A stretch of DNA of 41,778 nucleotides, taken from assembly GCF_026162625.1 (NCBI RefSeq), contig NZ_JAOTBD010000033.1:1-41778 (forward strand), written 5' to 3'. The notes beneath the pieces were generated by a model. It worked only from the letters and a program-made list of their open reading frames with translations. It made no database searches and had not been told where the DNA came from. The position numbers were made by a program, and so were the translations under genes. Of the stretch, positions 33,731 to 41,645 are shown in pieces (position 1 is the stretch's first letter; each line of letters opens with the position of its first letter). Source of the stretch: Paracoccus beibuensis. GTDB lineage: Bacteria; Pseudomonadota; Alphaproteobacteria; Rhodobacterales; Rhodobacteraceae.

Positions 33731-35136
33731 CGACGCCGATTATCCAAAGGCCCGTGACGCGCGCGGGCGGTTTCCTGGCCGCGGCGGCCATGCCGGCCAC
33801 GGTGGCGGCAGCCTTTACCGGCCTGTCGGGTGCGACAGCTCTTGCCGCGGCGGCCTCTCTCGCGGCCATCGCCTGCTTCAGCATCGGCGCCGCTAAGGCG
33901 CGCCTGGTCTTTGTGCTGATCGGCCTTGTGCAGGTCCTCATGGCTGTTGCTGCACGGTCGGACGGCCTGCAGGCCGTTGGAACCGCATTGGGGCGCGGGG
34001 GCTTCGTCATCTCGCTCTTCACGGCTCTTGCCGCGATCCGGGCCGCGGCTTCCGGCTCCGCCGAGATCATCGCCTGCGGACGTTTTCTGGCAAGGCAGCC
34101 ACCAGGCAGACGCTATGCTGCCTTGACGGCGGGCGGGCATATGTTTGGGCTGATCCTGATGTACGGCTCCATCTCGCTCTTGGGATCGCTCGCCGCCGAA
34201 ACCACGTCCGGGCTTCGCGACCCGGAGCTGCGCAGCCTGCGTTTGCGACGGATGCTGATTGCAATCCAGCGTGGCTTCGCGGCGACCTTGTGCTGGTCGC
34301 CGCTGGCGTTCTCGATGGTCATCGCGACGTCGCTCGTGCCAGGCGCCACCTGGTCAGAGGCCGTCCTGCCCTGTCTGTTCAGCAGCTTCCTGATGCTGGC
34401 AGTCGGCTGGGGGCTGGACAGCATCTTCAAGCCGAAGCTGGCTCTTCCTCCACCCGCGCGCACCGCAGAGGGCGACGGGTGGCTTATCCAGCTACGGCCT
34501 CTGCTGCTCTTGCTGGGCGTAGTCGTGATCTGCGTTGTTGCCATTCATGCAGCGACTGGCGTCAGTGTCGTGCCCTGTGTCATGCTTGTGGTGCCGGCAG
34601 TCGCGACCGTCTGGATCGCTCGTCAGTTGCAAGCGGAAGGTCAGCGTGTGCTGGACGGAACGGCTGCCCGGATCCGCGACTTCGCTCTCGAAGAACTGCC
34701 ACGCTTCCGCTCGGAGATCCTGCTGCTGTTCATGGCCGCGTTCATTGGCCACATGGGGGCCTATCTGCTGGTGCCGCTGGTCGAGCAGTCGGGTCTGGAC
34801 CTGGCACAGCTGCCGCCGCCGGTCATCCTTTCCGCGGTCGTGTGGTTGATCCCGCTGGCGGGACAGATCGGGATGAACCCGATCCTCGCGGCGTCTCTGT
34901 TCGTACCGCTGCTGCCGGCACCCGCAGCACTGGGGATCGACCCTGCAGCGATGATCGTGGCTATCACCGGCGGGTGGGCGATCAGCGGCACGACGTCCCC
35001 ATTTACCGCTTCCGTGCTGCTGGTCGGCTCCTTGTCCGGTCAGTCCGCCCGCAGGGTTGGCTTGTACTGGAACGGAGTCTACGCACTGGCAATGGGACTT
35101 CTGCTCGCTGGCTGGTCGATGATCGTCGCAGGATGA
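33727..35136 (+). CDS. Polytopic membrane transporter, about 12 TM (ion-transporter-superfamily-like)
   Basis: 469 residues, intact, starting at GTG 33727, which overlaps the GntR remnant stop. It has about twelve hydrophobic segments, a central loop (about 235-255) and glycine/serine-rich re-entrant-looking regions (AAIRAAASGSAEI; ITGGWAISGTTSPFTASVLLVGSLSG) reminiscent of the NhaD/ArsB/CitT superfamily. I cannot name the substrate. Its neighbours (GntR regulator, CoA-transferase remnant) suggest uptake of a carboxylic acid. Its own promoter may be gone because the upstream regulator is broken. Confidence 0.65.
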   Translation: MTTPIIQRPVTRAGGFLAAAAMPATVAAAFTGLSGATALAAAASLAAIACFSIGAAKARLVFVLIGLVQVLMAVAARSDGLQAVGTALGRGGFVISLFTALAAIRAAASGSAEIIACGRFLARQPPGRRYAALTAGGHMFGLILMYGSISLLGSLAAETTSGLRDPELRSLRLRRMLIAIQRGFAATLCWSPLAFSMVIATSLVPGATWSEAVLPCLFSSFLMLAVGWGLDSIFKPKLALPPPARTAEGDGWLIQLRPLLLLLGVVVICVVAIHAATGVSVVPCVMLVVPAVATVWIARQLQAEGQRVLDGTAARIRDFALEELPRFRSEILLLFMAAFIGHMGAYLLVPLVEQSGLDLAQLPPPVILSAVVWLIPLAGQIGMNPILAASLFVPLLPAPAALGIDPAAMIVAITGGWAISGTTSPFTASVLLVGSLSGQSARRVGLYWNGVYALAMGLLLAGWSMIVAG

Positions 35137-35366
35137 ATGTCGCGGCCGTTCAAGCACGCTTCGAGGCTGCCGCCGTGGAATCGAGCCTGACGGCATTGCG
35201 GCAGCTTCACACGGATATCGTGACGAACGAGATCAGGCCGACCGGGACTTGCGCAGAGCGCCTTGCCAGGACAGTTCTTGCCGCGGTCACTCTGCGAGCG
35301 AGCGCATCACTTGCGCAAGGTCGCTTTTGCCCTCGAAGCCGATCCCGGGCAGGTCTGGCATCGTGA
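35133..35366 (+). pseudogene. Possible truncated gene following the transporter
   Basis: An ATG at 35133 overlaps the transporter stop (ATGA). About 50 codons read like a genuine protein start (MNVAAVQARFEAAAVESSLT, ALRQLHTDIVTNEIRPTGTC). Protein-like character ends near 35285, exactly where the oppositely oriented tarD gene ends. This looks like a gene cut by a rearrangement that joined the decayed locus to the tartrate region. No family recognised. Confidence 0.35.
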
Positions 35367-36450
35367 TGTGGCCATCCTCCACCTGAACGCCGTCGGGAAA
35401 GCCGCCATAGGGCTGGAACAGGTCCGGATAGCTCTCGTTCCCGCCAAGACCCAGGCCCGCCGCGATGTTCAGGGACATCTGATGCCCTCCGTGCGGAATG
35501 CAGCGTCGCGGAGACCAGCCGAACTGCCGCAGGACGTCCAAGGTTCTGAGGTACTCGACCAGCCCGTAGGACAGGGCGCAGTCGAACTGGAGGAAGTCGC
35601 GGTCCGCGCGCATGCCGCCGTACCGCAGCAGGTTCCGGGCGTCCTGATGCGAGAATAGGTTCTCACCCGTTGCCATCGGTGCGTCATAGAACTCTGAAAT
35701 CGCCGCCTGCAGGGCATAGTCCAGCGGATCGCCGATCTCTTCGTACCAGAAGAGCGGATAGTTCCGCAGCATCTTGGCATAGGCGATCCCGGTTTCCAGG
35801 TCGAAGCGCCCGTTCGCGTCGACGGCCAGCCTCGCCTCGGACCCGATCTCATCAAGAACGGCTTCGATTCGGGCGCGGTCCTCGTCCAGCGAGGCGCCGC
35901 CGATCTTCATCTTCACCACGGTGTAGCCGCGGTCGAGATAGCTGCGCATCTCGCTTCGCAAGGCCGTGTTGTCCTTTCCAGGGTAGTAGTAGCCGCCCGC
36001 GGCATAGACGAAGACACGTGGTTCGGCCTCGCGCCCATGGAGATCGGCAAGGTGACGGAAGAGCGGCTTTTCCTCGATCTTGGCTACCGCGTCCCAGACC
36101 GCCATGTCGATCGTGCCCACGGCGACAGAGCGTTCGCCATGCCCCCCGGGCTTTTCATTGCTCATCATCGCCGCCCAGATGCGCTGCGGGTCGAAGTTGC
36201 TGCCCGCGTCGTTCAGAAGGCTTTCGGGCCGGGCTTCCAGTATCCGGTCGCGGAACCGCTCGCGGATCAAGCCGCCCTGGCCATAGCGTCCGTTGGAGTT
36301 GAAGCCATAGCCGACGACGCGCCGCCCGTCGCGCACCACGTCGGTGACGACCGCCACCAGGCTGGTCGTCATCTTCGTGAAGTCGATATAGGCGTTGCGG
36401 ATCGGCGAGGCGATCGGCTGCGTCACTTCCCGAATGTCGATGATGCGCAT
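35287..36450 (-). CDS. tarD: D-tartrate dehydratase (enolase superfamily, mandelate racemase subgroup)
   Basis: From ATG 36450: 387 residues, closely resembling the characterised Bradyrhizobium TarD as I remember it. It dehydrates D-tartrate to oxaloacetate in the cytoplasm. Catalytic residues occur at matching spacing: K182 in VVKMKIGG, Mg ligands D211 (VDANGR), E237 (WYEE) and E263 (TGENL), and H320 (CIPHGGH). The subgroup-specific stretches NSNGRYGQGGLIRERF and YAAGGYYYPGK are present. A farther upstream start (36528) adds a non-homologous leader. Divergent from a LysR gene 178 bp away, its probable regulator. Confidence 0.93.
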   Translation of the reverse strand: MRIIDIREVTQPIASPIRNAYIDFTKMTTSLVAVVTDVVRDGRRVVGYGFNSNGRYGQGGLIRERFRDRILEARPESLLNDAGSNFDPQRIWAAMMSNEKPGGHGERSVAVGTIDMAVWDAVAKIEEKPLFRHLADLHGREAEPRVFVYAAGGYYYPGKDNTALRSEMRSYLDRGYTVVKMKIGGASLDEDRARIEAVLDEIGSEARLAVDANGRFDLETGIAYAKMLRNYPLFWYEEIGDPLDYALQAAISEFYDAPMATGENLFSHQDARNLLRYGGMRADRDFLQFDCALSYGLVEYLRTLDVLRQFGWSPRRCIPHGGHQMSLNIAAGLGLGGNESYPDLFQPYGGFPDGVQVEDGHITMPDLPGIGFEGKSDLAQVMRSLAE

Positions 36451-36628
36451 GCTGTCGCTCCTGATGCTGCTTCCATGGGATGATAAGGCGGCCGCAGTGC
36501 AGTCTTCAAATGCCAATGTCGCAGCCAATCATGTCGATTCGGCATAGAGTTGGGCAGCCGGCGATAACAGACGCTTGAAATCTGGCGCGATTAGCCGGAG
36601 GATTGGTGCCGGAGAGGCATGTAGACCC
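36451..36628. promoter_or_regulatory. Divergent tarD / LysR control region
   Basis: 178 bp between the two start codons. It contains a separated dyad ATGCC (36510-36514) / GGCAT (36541-36545). Divergent LysR-target spacing suggests the operator lies here; the exact T-N11-A site is not certain. Confidence 0.45.
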
Positions 36629-37537
36629 ATGGACACGAACTGGCTCGAGGATCTGCGGGTCCTTTCCGAAACCCTCAACTTCTCGCGGGCGGCGGAGCGA
36701 CGGAACATCACCCAGCCTGCCTTCGGCCGGCGGATTCGTGCGCTCGAGCACTGGTGCGGGGTGTCCTTGTTTGATCGACGCGGCCACCGGATCGCACTGA
36801 CGGCGGCCGGTCAGATGATGCTGGAGGCTGCCACCGACGTGACGCGTCGGCTGGAGCGTGTGCGGAACGAGCTGGATCAGGGGCGGGCCGCCGCTGCGAC
36901 GCTGACCTTCGCGGCCACCCATGCGCTGTCGTTCAGCTTCTTCCCTACCTGGATCAGAAGCCTCGGGGCCGCTGCCTCGGGGCAGCCGATGCGGCTGCTG
37001 TCCGACAACATGAAGCAATGCGAGGACATCATGCTGAATGGCAGGGCGCAGTTCCTGCTCTGCCACCACCACCCGACAAGCCCGGCGGGACTTTCGCCCG
37101 ACCGGTTCGACCACGTCATGCTGGCCCGCGATCTTCTGGTGCCAGTCGTCGGCACAAGGGGGGGGCAGCCTCTGCACCGCTTGCCGGGTGGGAGGGACGC
37201 TCCGGTACCGCATCTGTCCTTCGAGAAAAGCTCCGGCATGGGCCGCATTCTGTCCCGGGCGCTGCTTGATCGCGCAGGTGACCTGTACCTTCGCCCGGTG
37301 ATGAGTTCGCACCTTGCTATCGCGCTGAAGGCGATGGCGCTGGAGGGCAGGGGCGTCGCCTGGATCCCCGAGAGCCTGGCGCGGGACGAGCTTGGTGCGA
37401 CCGGACGTCTTGCGCTTGCAGGCTCCAGCGACTGGCATGTCGACGTCGGAATCGTCATGTTCCGCCCCCGCGACCGCATGCCTGACAAGGCCGAACGGTT
37501 CTGGGAACTCGCACGGGCATCCGCCGCCGCGGGCTAG
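36629..37537 (+). CDS. LysR-family regulator, probable tarD regulator
   Basis: 302 residues from ATG 36629. N-terminal winged HTH (WLEDLRVLSETLNFSRAAERRNITQPAFGRRIRALE, about 4-39) and the effector-binding domain (LTFAATHALSFSFFPTWIRS; HLAIALKAMALEGRGVAWIPESLA). Being divergent from tarD is the classical arrangement for a LysR activator of the neighbouring catabolic gene. A TTG 18 codons upstream would extend the frame without family support. It converges on the next LysR gene and the two stop codons share the bases CTAG at 37534-37537. Confidence 0.88.
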   Translation: MDTNWLEDLRVLSETLNFSRAAERRNITQPAFGRRIRALEHWCGVSLFDRRGHRIALTAAGQMMLEAATDVTRRLERVRNELDQGRAAAATLTFAATHALSFSFFPTWIRSLGAAASGQPMRLLSDNMKQCEDIMLNGRAQFLLCHHHPTSPAGLSPDRFDHVMLARDLLVPVVGTRGGQPLHRLPGGRDAPVPHLSFEKSSGMGRILSRALLDRAGDLYLRPVMSSHLAIALKAMALEGRGVAWIPESLARDELGATGRLALAGSSDWHVDVGIVMFRPRDRMPDKAERFWELARASAAAG

Positions 37538-38433
37538 GGAAGCTGCAGGTCGCGCGTCCGCTCCTTGATGCGGTTTCGCAGGACATCGATGAACATGCGC
37601 ACCTTGGCGGACAGGTTCAGCCGCTCGGGATAGACGGCCATGATGTCGGCGCGCATGGCATAGCGGGGCAGCACCACCTCGAGCCGGCCCGCCCTCACAT
37701 GCCGCGCGATGTCCCATTCGGACCGCAGCATGATGCCGCGGCCTTCCAGGACCCACGACACGGCGATCTCACCATCGTTGCTCGACAGGCCACTGGTCAC
37801 GCGGACGCTGTCGGTCTCGCCGAAGCGCCAGACGTCATAGGCCGCATGCTCCTGTCGCAGGACGATGCAGGGATGCTGGGCCAGATCCGACAGGCGCCGC
37901 GGACGACCACTGCGTTGCAGGTACTGGGGCGAGGCGATGAGCACCCGGCGGTTTCGCAAGAGAAGGCCCATCACGTGGCGCGTCGCGGTCGGCTCACCAA
38001 AGCGGATCTGAAGGTCGAAGCCTTCTTCGACGATGTTCAGCGGCGCGTCGGTCAGGACAAGTTGCGCCTGCACATCGGGGTACTGTTCCGTGAAGGCCGA
38101 CAGGGCCGGCGCCACATGCTCTCTGCCGAACTGGAAGGTTGCATTCACCCGCAACGGGCCGCGCGGGGCGCTGCGGGTGGCCGAGATCTCCTCCTCGGCC
38201 GCCGTGATGCGATCCATGATGTCCAGCGAGGCCTTCAGGTACGCTTCGCCTTCGCTGGTCAAGGCCAGCCGGCGCGTGGTGCGGTTGACCAACCTGGCAC
38301 CGAGCCGGTCTTCGATCCTGGCAAGCCGTCTGCTTGCGGCAGAGGCGGTGATGCCCAGTTCGAGCGCGGCTTCCGCAAGGCTGCTCCGCTGCGCCACGAC
38401 CGCGAAGAAGTACATGTCGCTGTCCGCCGCCAT
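37534..38433 (-). CDS. LysR-family regulator, probable regulator of the tct transporter
   Basis: 299 residues from ATG 38433; a TTG at 38454 could add seven residues. The HTH (MYFFAVVAQRSSLAEAALELGITASAASRRLARIE) and the LVNRTTRRLALTSEGEAYL linker are of the DmlR/CrgA-like branch that controls hydroxy-acid and dicarboxylate use. Effector domain: GPLRVNATFQFGREHVAPAL; GFDLQIRFGEP. Divergent from tctC 174 bp away with inverted repeats between them. Confidence 0.88.
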   Translation of the reverse strand: MAADSDMYFFAVVAQRSSLAEAALELGITASAASRRLARIEDRLGARLVNRTTRRLALTSEGEAYLKASLDIMDRITAAEEEISATRSAPRGPLRVNATFQFGREHVAPALSAFTEQYPDVQAQLVLTDAPLNIVEEGFDLQIRFGEPTATRHVMGLLLRNRRVLIASPQYLQRSGRPRRLSDLAQHPCIVLRQEHAAYDVWRFGETDSVRVTSGLSSNDGEIAVSWVLEGRGIMLRSEWDIARHVRAGRLEVVLPRYAMRADIMAVYPERLNLSAKVRMFIDVLRNRIKERTRDLQLP

Positions 38434-38456
38434 AGGCCGTCCATTCGTTCCCAAAA

Positions 38457-38488
38457 TTCAATAATGAAGTGAACCGGGGGAAATTCAC
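38457..38488. promoter_or_regulatory. Candidate LysR operators upstream of tctC
   Basis: Two adjoining dyads lie between the divergent starts: TTCA-N4-TGAA (38457-38468) and GTGAA-N10-TTCAC (38469-38488). Tandem symmetric sites are typical of LysR recognition and activation sites. Confidence 0.5.
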
Positions 38489-38606
38489 AGCGTCAAATTC
38501 AGTAGCTAAGCTGATCGAAGGGCTCTGGAGGAGAGGCCTGTCCATTGCGCAGTCGGCAAACGGTTCCGAGGGGTCGCGGAATGCGCAGCCAGTCAGGGAG
38601 GAAACC

Positions 38607-39569
38607 ATGAAGATCAGAACGACATTTTTCGCGACGGCGGCGCTTGCGCTGCTTGCGGCCATGCCCGCCGCCGCCCAGTCCGCCGAGGAATTTCCGACAA
38701 AGGCGATGACCTATATCCTGCCCTTCGATGCCGGCGGAGAGTCCGACATCGCCGCACGGTTCCAGCAGTCCGTCTGGAATAAGCACACCGGACAGGATGT
38801 CATCATCCAGTACCAGCCGGGCGCCGGTGGGGCGCAGGCCTGGTCGCAGCTCAACGACATTGCGGGCGACGGCTATACCGTCATGGGCATCAACCTGCCA
38901 CATACGATCCTGCAGCCCCTGGAAGGCAATGCCGGCTATCAGACCGACGAGCTGACGCCGGTCCATTATTTCCACTATACGCCCAACGCCATCTTCGTGC
39001 CGTCGGACAGCGAGTTCGAGACGCTTGACCAGCTGGTCGAGTATGCGACGGCAAATCCCGGGCTGGTCACCCTGGCGGGATCGGGCTCGAAATCGGCGAA
39101 TAACCTCGGGCAGATGCAGTTCGACCAGGCCGCGGGCATCACCACGACCTACGTGCCGTTCTCGGGGACGGGTCCGTCGATCACGGCGGTTCTGGGTAAT
39201 CAGACCGTGGGCGGGTTCAACTATGCGACCTCTGCCATGGCGCAGGGGGATGCGCTGCGGATGCTGGCGGTTGCCTCGGAGGAACGCATGCCCGCCTTCC
39301 CGGATGTGCCGACCTTCAAGGAGCTGGGCTATGACATCGTGGGCGGCGCCTATCGGGGGATCGCGGTTCCGGCCTCGACGCCCGAGGACATCCGGCAGCG
39401 CATTTCGGACATCGTGTCCGAGATCAACGCCGATCCCGACTTCATCAGCAAGATGGAGGAAGGCGGTTTCGTCCTGACCGACATCCCCTACGAGGAGATG
39501 CCGGAATTCGTCGCCCAGATGAAGGAGGAATACACCGCAGGCGCGAAGGCGCTCGGCATCGGCGACTGA
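38607..39569 (+). CDS. tctC: TctC-type periplasmic tricarboxylate/tartrate-binding protein
   Basis: 320 residues from ATG 38607 (GGGAGGA ribosome site). Signal peptide MKIRTTFFATAALALLAAMPAAA, then the Bug/TctC fold (MTYILPFDAGGESDIAARFQ; VIIQYQPGAGGAQAW; VTLAGSGSKSANNLGQMQF; PAFPDVPTFKELGYDIVGG). Captures a carboxylate in the periplasm for the TctAB membrane unit that starts 12 bp downstream. Substrate is inferred to be tartrate or a related hydroxy acid from tarD and the downstream dehydrogenase; TctC families are otherwise hard to assign. Confidence 0.88.
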   Translation: MKIRTTFFATAALALLAAMPAAAQSAEEFPTKAMTYILPFDAGGESDIAARFQQSVWNKHTGQDVIIQYQPGAGGAQAWSQLNDIAGDGYTVMGINLPHTILQPLEGNAGYQTDELTPVHYFHYTPNAIFVPSDSEFETLDQLVEYATANPGLVTLAGSGSKSANNLGQMQFDQAAGITTTYVPFSGTGPSITAVLGNQTVGGFNYATSAMAQGDALRMLAVASEERMPAFPDVPTFKELGYDIVGGAYRGIAVPASTPEDIRQRISDIVSEINADPDFISKMEEGGFVLTDIPYEEMPEFVAQMKEEYTAGAKALGIGD

Positions 39570-39581
39570 GGGGGCGGGTGA

Positions 39582-41603
39582 ATGGAACTTCTCGGCTATT
39601 TCCTGCACGCGCTGACGCCGCTGAACCTGGGGCTTGCCTTGGCAGGCGTGGTGCTGGGCACGATCATCGGCGCCTTGCCCGGCCTGTCGGCCACGATGGC
39701 GGTGGCGGTTCTGGTTCCATTCACCTTCGCCATGGAGCCTGCTTCCGGCCTGATCGCGCTTGGCGCGATCTATACCGGTGCGATCTACGGCGGCGCCTTT
39801 GCGGCGATTCTCGTGAACACGCCGGGAACGCCGTCGTCGATCGCCACGACCTTCGACGGCTATCCCATGGCGCAGAGGGGCGATGGCGGGCTGGCGGTGA
39901 CGCTGGCGACGCTGGCATCCGTGTGCGGCGGGCTGGTGGGCGCGCTTGCCCTTCTGGCACTTGCCCCTCCGCTGGCCCGGGTGGCGCTGGCTTTCGGTCC
40001 GCCCGAATACTTCTGGCTTGCGGTCTTCGGGCTGACGCTGATCGCGGCGCTTTCGGTCGGCAACACGCTGAAGGGCCTGATCGGCGCCTGCCTGGGGCTG
40101 CTGCTGTCGATGGTCGGTGTGGCGGTCGTCGGCGGTGACGTGCGTCTGACGGGCGATCTGCCGGCCTTCCTGGGCGGGATCGACGTGGTCTCGGCACTGA
40201 TCGGTCTGTACTGCGTTCCGGTGATCCTCGATCTGGTCGCCACCCGGGCGGCGCATCTCAAGGTGCTGGCCGACGATCAGGGCTATCGCCTGAAGGAAGC
40301 GGCAGGGATCGCGTGGCGGTCGAAGTTCAACGTCATCAGGTCGTCGATCCTGGGCACGGTGATCGGCATCCTGCCCGGCGCGGGCGGCTCGATCGCGGGC
40401 CTGGTCAGCTATACCGAGGCCCGCCGCGCCTCGCCACGCTCGGCCAATTTCGGCAAGGGCGAACCTGACGGCGTCATCGCGACCGAGGCCGCGAACAATG
40501 CCACCGTCGGGGGCGGCTTCATTCCGACATTGGTGCTGGGCATACCGGGGACGCCCCCCGACGCGATCATCCTCGGCGCACTTCTGGTTCAGGGCATCAA
40601 GATCGGCCCGCAGCTGTTCACCAGCGAGGCCGACACCGTCTACACCTTCATCTATGGCCTCTTGATCGCGACGGTCCTGATGCTGCCGGCCGGCCTGCTC
40701 ATCGGTCGCTATGCATATCGCTCGATCATCTCGTTTCCCAAGGCGCTGCTGGTGCCGACCATCGCCTTCCTGACCGTCGTCGGGTCCTTCGCAATCCATT
40801 CGAACGTTCATGACGTGCAGGTGATGTTCGTGCTGGGCGTGATCGGGTGGATCCTGAACCGCTATGGCTTCCAGCCGTCGCCCATCGTCCTGGGCCTGGT
40901 CCTGGGGCAGATCGCGGAACAGGGCTTCGTGCAGACCTATCTGATCGGGAACGCCACGGGCAACCTGGCGGGCATGTACTTCGGCCGCCCGATCAGCATC
41001 GGCATCATCGCCGCTGCGCTTCTGTCGCTGTGCTATCCGTTCTATGCCGAATGGCGCGCAAGGCGCCGGAATGCACTGCCGCTGACAGAGGCCGCCGCCG
41101 AGGCCGACAGTCACCCCGTCGAACCAGCCCCCACCGGCGCCGCCGCCGTCCGCGTGAGGGAACAGGGTGCCATCGTGCTCGGTCTCATATTCGTCGCCCT
41201 GGGCTTCATCGCGCTGCGGGATACGGTCGGAATAAGCCCGATGGGCTCTATCTTTCCGCGCGCCATCGCGGTCCTGCTGATCGGTCTGTCGGCGCTGCTG
41301 GCGATCCTTGCCCTTGCCGGCCGCGGCGTTCGCGCAGCACCCCCCGAAGCCGCGGCGTCCGGGCGGCGCCGGTTCCTCCTGGCCGTCGTTTTCGGCCTTT
41401 GGGTGTTCGCGATCCCTCTGCTGGGATTGGGCGCCGCGTCGCTGTTGGGGTTCATCGCGATGATGTTCATTGCCGAACACGAAAGCCAGAGCAGCACGGT
41501 CTGGCTGCGTCGGGCGATCATCGCTGCGGTGGTCGTCGCCGCCTTCTGGCTGCTGATGTCCAGGCTGCTGCTGCTACGCATGCCCGCCGGGCTGTTCTTC
41601 TAA
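39582..41603 (+). CDS. TctA-TctB fusion membrane subunit of a tripartite tricarboxylate transporter
   Basis: 673 residues. Residues 1-500 are a complete TctA (GALPGLSATMAVAVLVPFTF; NTPGTPSSIATTFDGYPMAQ; GILPGAGGSIAGLVSY; FIPTLVLGIPGTPPDAIILG), about 12 membrane helices. After a hydrophilic linker (about 487-520, Ala/Glu/Pro-rich), residues about 521-673 form the four-helix TctB unit (GAIVLGLIFVALGFIALRD; MGSIFPRAIAVLLIGLSALL; LLAVVFGLWVFAIPLLGLG; AAFWLLMSRLLLLRMPAG). Normally TctA and TctB are separate (500 and about 150 aa). Sodium- or proton-driven uptake. GGGGGCGGG precedes the ATG. Confidence 0.9.
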   Translation: MELLGYFLHALTPLNLGLALAGVVLGTIIGALPGLSATMAVAVLVPFTFAMEPASGLIALGAIYTGAIYGGAFAAILVNTPGTPSSIATTFDGYPMAQRGDGGLAVTLATLASVCGGLVGALALLALAPPLARVALAFGPPEYFWLAVFGLTLIAALSVGNTLKGLIGACLGLLLSMVGVAVVGGDVRLTGDLPAFLGGIDVVSALIGLYCVPVILDLVATRAAHLKVLADDQGYRLKEAAGIAWRSKFNVIRSSILGTVIGILPGAGGSIAGLVSYTEARRASPRSANFGKGEPDGVIATEAANNATVGGGFIPTLVLGIPGTPPDAIILGALLVQGIKIGPQLFTSEADTVYTFIYGLLIATVLMLPAGLLIGRYAYRSIISFPKALLVPTIAFLTVVGSFAIHSNVHDVQVMFVLGVIGWILNRYGFQPSPIVLGLVLGQIAEQGFVQTYLIGNATGNLAGMYFGRPISIGIIAAALLSLCYPFYAEWRARRRNALPLTEAAAEADSHPVEPAPTGAAAVRVREQGAIVLGLIFVALGFIALRDTVGISPMGSIFPRAIAVLLIGLSALLAILALAGRGVRAAPPEAAASGRRRFLLAVVFGLWVFAIPLLGLGAASLLGFIAMMFIAEHESQSSTVWLRRAIIAAVVVAAFWLLMSRLLLLRMPAGLFF

Positions 41604-41611
41604 GCTTCATC

Positions 41612-41627
41612 GGTCGCACCGGCGACC
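41612..41627 (+). repeat. Small intergenic hairpin GGTCGC-ACCG-GCGACC
   Basis: Perfect 6-bp stem with a 4-nt loop, 8 nt after the tctAB stop and before the next gene. Without a T-run it is more likely an mRNA-stabilising or processing element than a terminator. Confidence 0.4.
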
Positions 41628-41645
41628 ATACGACAAGGGGTCTAC

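Noticed and set aside
38499..41480. Very long minus-strand open frame opposite tctC and tctAB
   Set aside because: Translation is Arg/Asp/His/Gln-rich with no family; it is the antisense shadow of two clear genes in high-GC3 DNA.
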